A stretch of DNA of 64,000 bases from Undaria pinnatifida (GCA_012845835.1 JABAKD010000017.1:4400867-4464866); one strand, 5' to 3'; counted from the first letter of the stretch, positions 1 through 10,850 are shown. Notes: generated by a model from the sequence alone, not told the origin. Numbers and translations: made by a program.

Positions 1-1096
1 ACGTTATCCCATCATATTCCAGCTCGCCCTTTTGTTATTTTCTCCCATACAGCACTATCAGCTATGGCTGGCAACCTCTTTTCTGGCATATCCTTTACTT
101 TATACTGCATTTCAACTTTCTCACGTCCCTATATATTTTAAGTGGGTGCAATCGTAGTTCTGCTCTTAATACTGTATTACTCGTCGTGCTTGAGCATCCT
201 AGTATATTTTTAGCTGCTGTCATCTGCACTGTTTCCCATTGTTTTTACGACGTTCGCGTTTCCCTCCCATACTTCTCCTGCATTCTCTAACTTCGGTACA
301 ATTACATTAATCAGAATACACATTTTAATCCTAGTGTCAAGGTGCCAGTCTGTTTGGGGGCGCATCCATCTTGCCTACTTGTGATTTACCCTTTCCTATT
401 ACTTTCGCTATGTGTGCATCCCAAGAGCAGTCCTTTGATATCTTTACGCCACGGTACGTATACCGGTCTACGATCGGTAGTTCATCTTCTCCCCACCTCC
501 ATTTGAAACTTACCGGATTCAACTTATCTTCGATACATACAACTGCTACAATTACTGCGCATTTTTCCACGTTCGCTGTCACTCCCCATTTCTCAGTGTA
601 CTCTGGTGCTTTCTCTGACTGTTTCTGCAATCCTTCGGGCGTTTCTGGTGTGCCCACGAAACCAACCGCAAACATCAACCCCGACACCGCATCTTCCCCC
701 GCCGTGATTCCTTGCTTTGCTGCTTCGATTGCTACTGTCATATCACCATTGTCTACCTTGAATAGATTGGTGATAGTGTGCAACTCCTTGAAAAATATCA
801 ACATGTGCTTATATTTCCCCGTCCAGCATCACAGCAATGCTCGCACATTCCGTCATATGTTTCATCATTCTCCACATCTTTCCTCTAATCCCCACTTCCC
901 ACACGTTTTCCCACAGCCCATTCCTCCATACTTCTGTGTTATAGGCCTTCTGTGCATCTATGGAGAAACAATACGTCGTTAGCCCGGCGTCTTTCCTACC
1001 TTGAATGATCTTATCTAATGTGTGCACATGGTCTACGCAGCTACGGGGGGGGTAACAAGGGAGGGATCGACCTGGTAATAGCCGTTGTCTACGCAA
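1..1096 (-). pseudogene. Decayed non-LTR retrotransposon (LINE) reverse transcriptase fragment
   Basis: Minus-strand reading blocks match the second half of a LINE-type reverse transcriptase. At 1096-809 there is a segment with SIDAQKAYN and GLWENVWEVGIRGKMWRMM, typical of the region before the catalytic core. At 804-337 follow LFKV, EAAKQGITAG and FAVGFVG. The last sits where the catalytic F/YADD box belongs, so both aspartates appear lost. It continues with DRYTYRGVKISKDCSWDAHI, and at about 330-1 with PKLENAGEVWEG, SNTVLRAEL and EKRLPAIADSAVWEKITKG. Frame changes and stops between the blocks show it is dead. It runs off the left edge and lies inside the last known intron of the CHI-like gene, in the same orientation. 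LINE identity is confident; the clade was not assigned. Confidence 0.85.
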
Positions 1097-2113
1097 GATG
1101 GGTGTCGTATTAAAAAATCCTTTCGAGCAAGGGCAAACACCAAAAAAAGCTACAGCTTAGCGGTGCGAGTGTGGAGGGTGGACGGTGTGGAGGGGGCAAC
1201 GTGGAGCATTGCAGGGAAGGGGATTTTTTTTTTTTTTCGGCGACAGGAGATGAAAGCGGGATCCCAAACTAATGCTCACAAGTTCAAACAACACAAATGT
1301 GCAGCAAAAGAAGAGGGTGGTGAGGAGGGGACAGGGGGTGCGGTAAAGGTGGGTGTCGGGTCGGAAAGTACTGTGCTCAAAAATCGTGTGAGCATAGCAC
1401 ATTCATAAGCACCAGCAAAACACAACAAAAACACAACGCAGCAAACGTACAACACAGCAAAAGCGAAGCACAAGCACGTGCAGAAGCCCAAGTACAGCCC
1501 AAATGCATCTCGAAACCCAACCGCTAAAACCACCTCCAATTAGTACAGTGCCGCAACACACAAGCCCACCCCAACCCCAAACAACGCAGCCAATAACAAA
1601 ACCACAGCCACCAGCACAACCACCAAAGCAACAATCATAGGCAAAGCGACCACCACCACCCCCACCACCACAACAGCACAACCGACAAAAAATTAGCCAC
1701 CACGATCATCACCATCTCCAAAAACACCGCAATCATCATCACCATCACACCACCAACACACGTTGACGTAGAATGGCTTGTGGCTGGCTTATGATACCAG
1801 AGAGGGAAGAACCAATTACTGACGCCATAACCATGAACACATCCATCACAACATCGCAACCACTCCACCACCACCATCAACACAACCCACCACTATAACA
1901 ACCCCCATCACCACCATCACTTCAGCAGCTACTACCATCAATACCACAACCACCACAACCACCACAACAACAACTACCCCCATCCCCACCCCCACCCCCA
2001 CCCCCACCCCCATCCCCACCCCCACCCCCACCCCCACCCCCACCACCATCCCCACACCAGCACCACCGCCACCATCGGCACAACCACCAACGCTACATAC
2101 AAGCAAACCTCAC
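1097..2113 (-). other. CHI-like gene, intron 5 (partial): low-complexity DNA
   Basis: Non-coding stretch after the exon 5 donor (GTGAGG, read on the minus strand). The plus strand is rich in CA, CAA and CAC, and 1976-2044 is an almost pure CCCCAC/CCCCAT run. Several open frames here are glycine- or valine-rich translations of this bias and are not genes. I looked for the expected final exon (about 30-40 residues) and did not find it. Confidence 0.7.
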
Positions 2114-2238
2114 CTCTTAACTGTCCCCGCATCTTTGCCATTCACGCTGACGCAGAGCGCCCCCGGCTTGCAGACGAAGCCGAACTGCATTCCCGCTTTC
2201 GCCGCCCCCTCCTTTCCAACTGCCTTCAAAAGGATGTC
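2114..2238 (-). CDS. CHI-like gene exon 5
   Basis: 41 codons plus two bases: DILLKAVGKEGAAKAGMQFG then FVCKPGALCVSVNGKDAGTVK. It ends on the CHI strand pair that normally precedes the 'LC.A.FD.YLG' C-terminus. The acceptor is GTACAG and the donor GTGAGG at 2113, phase 2, so at least one more exon must follow. None was found between 2113 and 1. Confidence 0.88.
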
Positions 2239-5200
2239 CTGTACGAGAGCGAGGGCGGCGGCATCGGGGGCAGAGGATTCATCGAAGAATGCGGGATTGC
2301 AGCATGCGACAAACGTTGGGCAGGTTTTCATGCCAGGCATTTAACATGAATCGCGGATTCAACTCGATGCGCTTCAACACATGCCCTGGTGGAGTTTCGG
2401 GCCAGCTGTTGTCGGATCGCCGCTGACTCGCGAGTCGTTCGTTCGAACAAGCCGGCAAGCGAGAATCAAACATCCAACCATGTAAGCACGCCAAAGCTGA
2501 CATAGAAATCGTTTAGCGAGCTCTGGGTGCTACATCTAATGTACTCCAGCAAGCACATACTCGAATGAATAGACCACGACCAATCACCTAGCCAGCCAAT
2601 CAATCGATCAACCGACCGACGACCCAACCAATCTACCCAACAACTACACAGAAAAAGAAAACTGACCTGAAAGGCATCCAACGAGCCCTGAGAGCCGGAC
2701 AAGCGCGGCTTGACGCTCTCGGCCAAGGCGGAGACCATCTTCTCCGTCTGAACCTCCCGTGCCATCTTCAGCACCTATCCAACCAACGTCGACACAGACC
2801 GGGTGGATCAACGTGCGTGTGAGCGTACAAGTGCAATCACGCGCTTAACGAAAAAAAAAAAGTCCCCATAACTAAAACGCCTCCTACGTTACTTTCTCCC
2901 AGAGATCTCGCCTTACGATCTGGTTGCGCGGATATCTGGGGCAGCCATAGGCTGTTCGCGTGTGCGAGCTAGGAAGAACCTCCTGCTGGGATCAAGGTAC
3001 GCTCGTAGAGGCCCAACCCAACCCCCAACCCTAGCCCTATCTCTAACCCCACCCCGGACCCCAAAACGGGCCAGCAACGGGCGAGACATAAGGCTGCGCC
3101 GCTTTTCGTTTTTTTTTTCTTCATCATTCCCATCTGCGGACCACCACACAGCCCTCGACCAATGAGAGAGCGTAACGACTGCCCTCCAAAGTCCGTGCGG
3201 CCACATTGTTAGGCCTGCTGCTCCAAAATGTATCTCAGACTAATTCCAAAGCCATACTCCATCCCACAGCAGTGGGGGTCAGGGTGCGTGTACGCGTGCG
3301 CGCTCAACCCGCGCGCAGCGTCTCGTGTAAGCATGAGTACCGCCTGCACACAAAACCAAGCTCACACAAGTCCCACACCCCACTCGACGTCCGCGCAACC
3401 GTGTGTATCTCAGCGTGCCGTGTAAGCAAGCGTGCGCGAGTGAGCGTGCGTGTACAACAGGCGTACGCACAAGCATTGCATGCGTGTAAATCTGTGAGCG
3501 TGTGTGTGAGCGTGTGTGCGGGCGACGCACAGGACAGGCGAACCTCACGGAGTCAGACGAAGCAGCAGCAGCAGCAGCAGCAGCAGCGGCGGCGGCGGCA
3601 GCGGCAACCGCATAGACATTGACATATAATACGATAGCGGGTATATCTATAGTAGCTTTTCTGAGGTTCCTCGCCTAAGCTCTATCCCTCACCCAAAAAA
3701 CAAACTGAAAAATTCATGATAGTGCAACTTCACAAATAATTTCATGGCTTAGGCATCTAGGCATCAATTTTATCACGTTTTACGACACGTCATTCCAACA
3801 AATATTGGATAGTTTATCACTCGAGGAGCCCCATCGAGTCAAAAAATTTGGGCCCAAAAATACCAGCCCTACCCTTTCACGCAACAATTGCTGCAACAGC
3901 AAGCACAACCGCAACAGCAACAGCAACAGCAGCGGCGACGGTGGTGGTGGCGGGAGATGACTCACCAGAGTTTTCTCGAAGTTGGCTTTGGCCACTCGCG
4001 AGAAGAACCCGTCGTTCTTTCCAAGAGATTCCGCGTCATCCCCTCTGTTACCCCCCCCCCCCCCACCCCCCCGGCCCCGACAGCAGTTTTTCGTTTTCAA
4101 GTTGGTTTCAAATTTCATTTTTTCGTTTTCGATTTTGTTTGTATTTTGGGTGCGTGCCGTTTCATTCCGTTCCATTTCATGCCGTCAGCGTTCCAGTAGC
4201 GTGCCGTCAGCGTTCCAGTAGCGTGCCGTTAGCGTTCCGCCAATCCGATAGCGTTCCGTCAGCATTCCATTAGCGTTCCGTCATTGTTCCGATAGCAATC
4301 CGCAAGCAATCGTTAAGCGTTCCGTCAGCGTTCCGATAGCGTTCCAATATAGTTCCATTGCGTTCCGTATGCGTTCCGCAAGCATTCCGGCAGCGTTCCG
4401 ATATCATTCCGTTAACGTTTCGCAAGCGTTCCGTAAGTGTTCCGTAAGCGTTCCGTCAGATTGCCGTCATATTTCCGTTAGCGTCCCGTTTGCGTTCGTT
4501 CAGCGTTCCGTTTGCGTTCCGTCAAATATCCGATACAGGTTCCGTGAGCGTTCCCATAGCGTGCCATTCCGTTTTGCGTCCCGTTAGAGTTTTCGTCCCG
4601 GTGCGATAGCGTTCCGTCATATTTTCATAAGCGTTCCGTTTGCGTTCCGTCAGCGTGCCGTTAGCATTCCGCCAACGTTAGCGTTCCGTGACGTTTACGG
4701 TGGGGAGCACGGTTTCGTCCATTTCGGCAAGTGTGCCGCCAACGCGAGCGAACGGAGATGCAGAAAAAACAAACGAGTCGTGGGACGAGCAAAGGGGAGG
4801 GGGGGGGGAGGTAGGGATGGGTTACGACGCCAGGTTTAGATGCCCACTATCGTGGGTACTGTGGATGACACTGGTTAGGGACGCCAACATGACCTATACC
4901 GAAGTATGTAGCATAACGCTCTCCCTCTGTCTGTCTCTCGCTCGCCTGGTGGCTATTCAATGACTCAGATGGCTCACTTGTGTGTCTCTAGCTCCTTTGC
5001 CGCCCCCTTCTCTTCCACGTACAGACCGACAGCGTATACTTTCACGCCCGCGGGGCCAATCTTCTTCACGCGCACCCCCGTTCCCATTAGGCTTTTTCGA
5101 TGCGGGGTGAGGGGGAAACAGTGAAGAGGGACGACGGGGAATGGGGAACAGGATAAGGGGGGCTTGTAGGGGATAGGAGGAGAGGGAAAACGGGACCAAG

Positions 5201-6042
5201 TGAAAGACGCGGGGTACGATAGGGGTAGCTGCTATGTTTTATCTGGTTCCTCGCTTGCAGAGCTCGTTCCCTTCTGGTCTTTGCCCCTTCCCCCTCCCTA
5301 TATATCATCTATGCTCTCTTTCCCACAAACACTCCCCCGCACCCCCCCCCATGTGCAGATCATGCTATACTTCGAAGGAGATGTTACTGGTACTGCAATG
5401 CAGGTAGTATTTAGTGCTTGCTTTTTTGCCATTTTGCACGCTTTGTTTCGGCCTACTTTTTGTGACCGCACAGGTCAAAGTTCAGGAAAACTGGCTAGTG
5501 GGAGAACATCATCACATCATGACAAAATCACACAATCACAAGGTCAGTAAGATCGCTGACTGTAGGCCGCCGACTAGTTATTATCGCCGCCAAGCCCTAT
5601 CGCGAGAGCATCATCACAAACGCAAAGGGCAGCTTAACCCCTTTACAACCGGAAACCCGTTTTTGGAGACAAAATTACTCGGATTTAGTATAGGGACGGG
5701 TTCGGGGGCTCCAAAGGGGTTAACCCTTAACCGGTAATCGAGACAATGAGAGTCACTGTGTACGATATGAACATAACGAACCCCAGCCCTAATATCTAAC
5801 CCTCACATATTCAACCAACGTTTCGGGCTAGCTCTTCTCGTCTCGTATACAGTATGCGTCAACCATACTGCCGAATAAGTGGTAAGGCCTACTGCACAAT
5901 CGCACCTGCTGGCACTGCCGCCGGGGAGGCTGAGCTTCTCCCGAAAGGCGATCTTCGTCGCCTTTTCGATAACGTCCGCCTCCACGGACCCAGCCAGGAA
6001 CACGCCAACCATAGCCAAAATTGCCGCCGTTGCGAAATTCAT
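2114..6042 (-). CDS. Chalcone-isomerase-domain (CHI-like / fatty-acid-binding type) protein, 3' end missing
   Basis: Minus-strand gene rebuilt from five exons: 6042-5906, 5091-4978, 4044-3966, 2774-2667 and 2238-2114. All boundaries have GT and AG, and the phases match (2, 2, 0, 0, 2). The spliced part is about 187 residues. It has a hydrophobic signal peptide (residues 1-22, AAILAMVGVFLAG), then IEKATKIAFREKLSLPGG, GTGVRVKKIGPAGVKVYAVG and LYVEEKGAAKELE. These are followed by a helical stretch with LVLKMAREVQTEKMVSAL and finally FVCKPGALCVSVNGKDAGTV. This order matches the CHI fold family. True CHIs catalyse flavanone ring closure, while related proteins bind fatty acids. The Arg of GxGxR is present, but the catalytic Thr of plant CHIs (KFTAIG) is Tyr here (KVYAVG), which argues for a non-enzymatic CHI-like role; that is inference. 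Another in-frame ATG at 6165 would add 41 basic residues; the 6042 start was chosen because it begins the signal peptide. The last exon, about 30-40 residues, lies outside the window. Confidence 0.85.
2667..2774 (-). CDS. CHI-like gene exon 4
   Basis: 36 codons in phase 0 at both ends: VLKMAREVQTEKMVSALAES then VKPRLSGSQGSLDAFQ. It matches the CHI-family 'R-D/E-V-x-x-E-K-M-V-x-A-L' helix. The acceptor is GGATAG and the donor GTCAGT. Confidence 0.9.
2775..3965 (-). other. CHI-like gene intron 3
   Basis: A 1.19-kb intron. It contains a short degenerate TAACCC-like patch (about 3010-3060), a GTGTGCGTG-rich stretch (3280-3530) and a CAG/CGG trinucleotide run (3561-3602). Open frames over these are repeat translations. 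No gene seen. Confidence 0.7.
3966..4044 (-). CDS. CHI-like gene exon 3
   Basis: Encodes GDDAESLGKNDGFFSRVAKA then NFEKTL; the first base completes a split Lys codon. This is the helical linker of the CHI fold ahead of the LVLKMARE segment. The acceptor is TAACAG, preceded by a G tract, and the donor is GTGAGT at 3965, phase 0. Confidence 0.85.
4045..4977 (-). other. CHI-like gene intron 2, with GCGTTCCG minisatellite
   Basis: A 933-bp intron. Most of it (about 4190-4690) is a degenerate array of roughly 11-13-bp units reading GCGTTCCGTTA or GCGTTCCGTCA on the plus strand. The minus-strand acceptor end (4045-4085) is a long G run instead of the usual pyrimidine tract. Confidence 0.7.
4190..4690 (+). 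repeat. Degenerate GCGTTCCG-type minisatellite
   Basis: About 40 imperfect copies of an 11-13-bp unit, GCGTTCCG followed by TTA, TCA, ATA or CAA. No coding meaning; it lies wholly inside intron 2 of the CHI-like gene. Confidence 0.85.
4978..5091 (-). CDS. CHI-like gene exon 2
   Basis: Encodes LMGTGVRVKKIGPAGVKVYA followed by VGLYVEEKGAAKELETH, the most diagnostic CHI-fold segment: the GxGxR turn and the K-V/F-x-A-x-G-L/V-Y-V/L strand. It starts after an AAG acceptor and ends at a GTGAGC donor, phase 2. It is too short to stand out as an open frame and was found by reading the minus strand between exons 1 and 3. Confidence 0.9.
5092..5905 (-). other. CHI-like gene intron 1
   Basis: An 814-bp intron with donor GTGCGA and acceptor AAAAAG. 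It holds one copy of the TTAA-flanked mini-element (5634-5723). No coding sequence was seen. Confidence 0.7.
5634..5723 (+). mobile_element. TTAA-flanked mini-element (piggyBac-like MITE), reference copy
   Basis: A 90-bp element with TTAA at both ends and inverted ends TTAACCCCTTT / AAAGGGGTTAA. The core carries GGAAACCCGTTTTTGG and TTTAGTATAGGG. TTAA target duplication is the hallmark of piggyBac-type transposons. With no coding capacity this is a non-autonomous derivative. More copies, some decayed or inverted, are near 20648-20740, 22238-22301, 24985-25078, 45533-45615, 45696-45790, 56344-56438, 63595-63680 and 63758-63842. Confidence 0.75.
5906..6042 (-). CDS. CHI-like gene exon 1 (signal peptide)
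   Basis: Encodes 45 codons plus two bases, starting MNFATAAILAMVG. The signal peptide probably ends near GSVEA|DV, followed by the start of the CHI domain (EKATKIAFREKLSLPGG). The donor is GTGCGA at 5905, phase 2; the split codon becomes Ser after joining to exon 2. The reading frame stays open upstream to an ATG at 6165, so a longer N-terminus is possible. Confidence 0.8.
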
Positions 6043-6165
6043 GATGGCGTCGGAGCTGACTTTGCCTTTGACTTCTGTCTTTGGCTTTTGTCGTGTGCTT
6101 CTTGTGGTTTGACTCTGTCGTTGGCCTTGTTTAGTCTTGCCCAATGGCGTTCGAGATGAAATCAC

Positions 6166-7574
6166 AAATTGGAGAAAATGCTCAAAGTTAGATAGTAACC
6201 GTCGCCGCCGCCGCTGCTGCTCCTGCCACTGCTGCTGTTGATACTTCTACTGGCTAAATGCTTGTTGCTGTTGCTCTGCACTCTTGGTGTGGCGTAAGGT
6301 GATGACTGTTTTATCAGTGAGGCTAATTGTCACTTTCCCCGTCCTGTTCTATCGCATGGTGGGGTTTCAGGAGGAGTCAGGCCAAATGAGGGGGGAGGGG
6401 GGGAGGGAGGGAGCATGGGGGCGGTAGGGGAGGGGCATGGAGGGGCGTGGAGGGCGAGGTTGGGGAGGAGGGACGGGGAGTGGCGAGGAGGTGCGGGAAG
6501 GGGCCAGTCAGGGCGACGCAGGAACAAAACCAAAATCAATAAAACAAGGCAACACGGTGGCAACTTTTTAGGGAGGGGGGACGGAAACTTTGCCAACAAA
6601 ACGGAATGCTGAAAAGCAGGCCGCAAGAAAGAGGGACATCAACGGTGCCTGCCACGCGTGCAAGTGCAGGGGGGCGGTCGACCAAGCAGGTCACACCGCG
6701 GTCACCTAGTTTATTAGCTCATACCAGTTCGATCGCAAAAATAGGGAGAAATTGCTGGAAATAAGTACCACCAATACTAATGTTGTGAGGGGATTGGGCT
6801 CTTGCACAATCAATATTCGCCTTAATTCGAACCGATTGGTGTTGTTTTTACACCAGGCACGTTTCTGAGCCTCGTTCTGTTGCTGAAAGTGCGGGAGCGC
6901 GAGTTGGAACAAAAACTATTGACGGGCAGCGGGCATGTTCGCGTACGCGACAAGTACGAACCCTCCTGGGACCCAGAGGTCTAGCGATCGAAACAAGCAC
7001 GAGGACGAGGTCGGTCCCCTCGCCCGTTCAGAGCTAGCGCAACGCGTTTCGCGGGTATTTACCACCGTATAGCACACAAGTCATAGCACACCGCCTACGA
7101 TAGATTTTCGAGTCGAGCATAACACGCAAGATAACACACCCCCCGCAACGATTTTTCCGAGTTGTTTTTGTCTCCATAACAAGGGGCACTCGCGCATAAC
7201 GACGACGGCAGCGTTGGAATGATCCCGTCGAGATGTGTCGATAGACGCATCGCTCGGCGTTTGCGCTTTCCCCGTGGACGAAAGATTGGCCTGGAAACCC
7301 ATCCGATGGGGGGGTTACCATGCCTGTTGTTCGGTATGCTGCCACATGCGTGTCGTGAATCGTGGGGTGCGTTATCATGCGTGTCATTCGGTATGTTGCC
7401 ACGTGCGTGTCGCGGATCGTGGGCTCCTTGCAGGTCAGTTCGGACACCTGACGATACCCGGTAGACCGGGCTGCGTTGTGCGGCCGTCCAATCTGTCAGG
7501 AGACGGGCAAGGCTAGCGTCAAGCTGTCAGTCACTCGAAGCTGTCCGTCAGGGCATTTCCACCCGTCAAGGAGT
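6166..7574. other. Upstream flank of the CHI-like gene; no gene seen
   Basis: Contains a G-rich tract (6395-6500), a GCTGCTGTTGCTG patch (6205-6280) and, at 7070-7300, a sequence that recurs in diverged form near 8215-8330 (…CACAAGATAACAC… with GCATCGCTCGGCGTTTG), so it is a dispersed repeat. The CHI-like promoter must lie in the first few hundred bases, but I recognise no specific element there. Confidence 0.5.
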
Positions 7575-7811
7575 CATCCCACGGTAGGTTGCAGGTTTTG
7601 CCCCAAAACGTCCCTGGGCGATTGAGTTCCTCATGTGAGGAACTGCCGGTCAATGAATTAATTTCACGAGTACGTCATTTTTTTGGACTAAGGCATAGAA
7701 GCTTGGTCGGGTTGTGCGAACGAATGCCTTCGAAGTCATTTTTCGTGTGAGATATTGAGTTCCTCATGTAAGGACCTCAGGGACTGATGCTGCAACCCCT
7801 ACCGTGGGATG
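7575..7811 (+). mobile_element. MITE with CATCCCACGG terminal inverted repeats
   Basis: A 237-bp element bounded by CATCCCACGGTAGGTTGCAG and the near-inverse CTGCAACCCCTACCGTGGGATG. It has two internal hairpins of the type AGTTCCTCA-TG-TGAGGAACT and no open frame. Inverted or diverged copies are at 44522-44768 and about 48230-48745. No clear target-site duplication is visible. Confidence 0.75.
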
Positions 7812-10085
7812 CCTACAAGGCGGATTACCCGCAGCCCCTATAGATAGAAAAAGCCCCGTGATATGTGTTGAAACTCCTATTACCGTGTTTTGTGCTACCC
7901 GGGGATTTTCCGTATCCACTCGTTTTCCCGTCAAAGCCGTACGGCATGGCGTTCTCCTTGACAGCGTCTTTCAATCACGTGTCAAGGAGTGACACCTGTC
8001 GTCTCCTGATTTATTTGATGGCCGTTGCTGTTAGCGTAATGCATTTTCAACGTTAATGCTTCTGGACCACCCAGCCTCGGGGGGGGAAAACGCGACACCC
8101 GAAACCTGTGACGATAGACCTTTGTCCACAAAGCCGCTCAGCAGCAAAGACGCCCAGGAACGACAGCGGTTTTTCGGTCTCTGGCGGACTACCATCTAGG
8201 GTTGCGTACCGCGCATACAGCAAGCACACAAGATAGCACGCCTCCGCAGGGGAGTTTCAAAGCTGATTTTTCTGGACAACGTGGAGAGAGCAAACGCCGA
8301 GCGATGCGTCTGCGGGAAGAAAGACTTGGACGAGATAGCCCGAAAGCCGCCATTTTTTTTTGTTGTTGTGTATGAAGGTACTGCTTTCGGGATACTTTGG
8401 TTATTGAAGGGGCAGTATGGCACAAACCTTCGTACTAAAGCTGTTATGCAGGCTGTTTCAGTTCAGCTCATACTTGACTCACAGATTTGGCTACTGACTT
8501 GATTAAAGCACTTGCTATTCCTTCCTGGAAACGTAGATCTCTGCCAGCAGAGGGGGCCGATAATCGTCTCGCCTCCACAAAATACATAGACTATAGGGAA
8601 ACGGGGATACCATAACGCTAGCCCACCAAATGTGAAGATGCATAGAACATCAGGACGGTATCAAATGCACCCAGAAAGTTCTCAGGAACGAATCGAAGAT
8701 GCGATGCAGATTAAATAATAACGCCTACGACTCATACACACCATACATTGAGGCGAACGGGGATGCCATAAGATGTGCCCCCATGGTTGCAGGGGAAACC
8801 GGCTCCGAAGTTCATCACACAACGGGTAAGTTATGGTAACATCGTACTACAGCAGTAGTGCAGTGTGGAGAGTCTTAGGCTTGATATTTTGATATTTTAT
8901 TAGCGTGAGGATCGTCCGTCAGATGTCAAAACTGTTGTTGACTCCTGATACCTTTGCTCAGCAGCAGATGGAAGAATGGAAAACCGCTCACGAATTGAGC
9001 TGGCAGGAAAAAGTGATGAAACAAACACAACAACGCAGCTTGCAAAGATGAGTATTGACCTGAAATTCGTCGAACTCACGGCTGACGTCCTTGATTTTTT
9101 TTTATAAAACACAACGAAACGAACACCCAAAATCGTATCTTAGGTACAGTGCCACGTGCTACATGCGGTACGAGACAAAAAGTAGCACCCCGTAAAACTT
9201 AAGTTTTGCTGTGTTGCTGTGTATGCTGAGGGCTGTGTTAGGTCTGCGTTCAATTTTCGAAATTCGATGTTAATCTTGCGCGAGGTTGCAGCTTCTGCCG
9301 GCAGTTTCCACTTCTGCTTGCATGCATGTTGATGCAAGAGACATGAAAAACAATGTGCGAACACAATTCGTCACATCCGCCGTTTGCTTGAAAGTCACAC
9401 ATACCCAGGTATTTTACAATCGCAACTCCAACACTTGGCTTCTTCTCCTGCTAGGCCGTGCTTGCGCTTGCTGGTACAGAGTGGTACAGCACTGCTACTT
9501 ACATCATCAGCTGTCGTTTCATAAGCATTGATAAGTGTGTGAATTTCAAGATGAGGTTCCCCTACGGCCTGCTGCTCACTACTCGTACGAGTCGTACTTG
9601 GGGGTCGTATCTCATTCTCGTGAGACCACATGTTATAATGTGTCGTACTGCTGCTGTGCCCAACGTTGGAGGAACAAAGGCGATGTGAGTTGCAGACATG
9701 GACGCAAAGAGAGACCAACCCCAACGTTCCTCCGTGCAGGAGGGAAGCAAAAGGGTATCCAGCACAGCCCCGTACACGACAACTGAGAGACTCAACATAC
9801 CACGAACGTGCCTGACATGTTGATTTGGCATATCTCCCGTCTCTGCTCTCACATATTCGAGCACGCCAGCTGTCATGACACGCACAAAACACAGAGGCTC
9901 GATTGCTCGCACCAAAGGTCGCGCAAGCAACAATACTCACGGCAACCAGGAAGGGAAACCCGTGCATACCGGCACGCTACATGGGAAGACACGTCAACAC
10001 ACACTTACCGTAAATAGGTCGTAGAGTTGCCTGTGCTGTTCTCCGGGCACAGCTCACTGCGCCGTAGAAAAATCACTCTCAAGGG
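7812..10085. other. Intergenic; no gene recognised
   Basis: Open frames here are short, overlap on both strands and match nothing I know. A piece at about 9025-9090 recurs inverted at 43880-43950 (shared AAATTCGTCGAACTCACGGC), with weaker relatives at 21940-22010 and 26295-26360, so it is a dispersed element. Confidence 0.5.
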
Positions 10086-10091
10086 TTTTGT

Positions 10092-10423
10092 TTAAATAAC
10101 GGCGTTTTTGAAACCGTCAGTGTTTTTGAGCTCTTCCCACCTTTTCCGCCGCCTCGTTTCTTCGTTCCGAAAAATATTTTGGTAGTCTTGTCCCACACCA
10201 GCAAGGGCACCAATTAGCGCCTGAACGGAACCTCTTCCTCGGAGAGAGCGCGGCCAGTGCAACCAGGAGGAAGGGCCCTTACGCACGCCAAGAACTCCGT
10301 GCACAGCATATCCCCGGCACGGAAGGCCCAGCAGGTGACAATCATCGTCATGCTATGATGTGATAATGAAATATATCTCCTTCTCTTGGCTCTTGTCGTG
10401 TCTCCGATTATTGAGAAATGCAA
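10092..10423 (-). CDS. Unidentified small protein, possible two-exon C-terminus
   Basis: Weak candidate. A minus-strand frame reads MIVTCWAFRAGDMLCTEFLAC up to a good donor (GTAAGG at 10282). After a possible 62-bp intron with acceptor GTTCAG it continues in phase 0 with ALIGALAGVGQDYQNIFRNE then ETRRRKRWEELKNTDGFKNAV, and stops. This resembles a short membrane-anchored protein with a charged tail. The intron would be far shorter than any other here. I do not recognise the family, and it overlaps head-to-head with the plus-strand candidate at 10386-10670. Confidence 0.3.
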
Positions 10424-10670
10424 ACTTTGGAAGGACGACGAGTTACCGAGAGAGAGGTGCTTGCATCATGGCAAGGGCTGGACCCAACCACGCATTGATC
10501 GCCGCATCGGTGGACGAGCCGGTTGGTCGTGGCTCACTCGCTTCCGCCATCCCTACATACTCCGTCAGGATAATCTGCGTGAACACAATATCAACAAGTT
10601 GCGGCGGTTGCTTCTTTGTGTAGTAACATACGGCTCGCTGTGTGCATTCCTGCTGGCTGTTGAGCGATAA
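10386..10670 (+). CDS. Unidentified small protein with a C-terminal membrane segment
   Basis: Weak candidate. The frame from 10386 includes LWKDDELPRERCLHHGKGWT, RFRHPYILRQDNLREHNINK and then a hydrophobic stretch, LLLCVVTYGSLCAFLLAVE, just before the stop. The mixed composition is unlike the low-complexity frames around it. A pyrimidine-rich stretch precedes ATTGAG at about 10410, so this might instead be a 3' exon. No family recognised; it could be a chance frame. Confidence 0.3.
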   Translation: MALVVSPIIEKCKLWKDDELPRERCLHHGKGWTQPRIDRRIGGRAGWSWLTRFRHPYILRQDNLREHNINKLRRLLLCVVTYGSLCAFLLAVER

Positions 10671-10739
10671 AGAACCACCTTTGCGAAGAGATCACGGCCT
10701 ACAACACTTGGCACTACACACGGCATACCAACTGCAGTG

Positions 10740-10758
10740 CTGTTTGTGCTCCTTGCTT

Positions 10759-10806
<48 letters not shown>

Positions 10807-10850
10807 GTGGTGGTGGTGGTGGTGGTGGTGGTACTGCTGCTGGAGGTGTG
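10740..10850 (+). repeat. TGC/TGG trinucleotide microsatellite
   Basis: A (TGC)n run changing to (TGG)n, about 100 bp. It gives artificial Leu, Ala and Gly runs in three frames. Confidence 0.9.

Noticed and set aside
371-982. 203-residue plus-strand frame
   Set aside because: Antisense shadow of the minus-strand reverse transcriptase relic.
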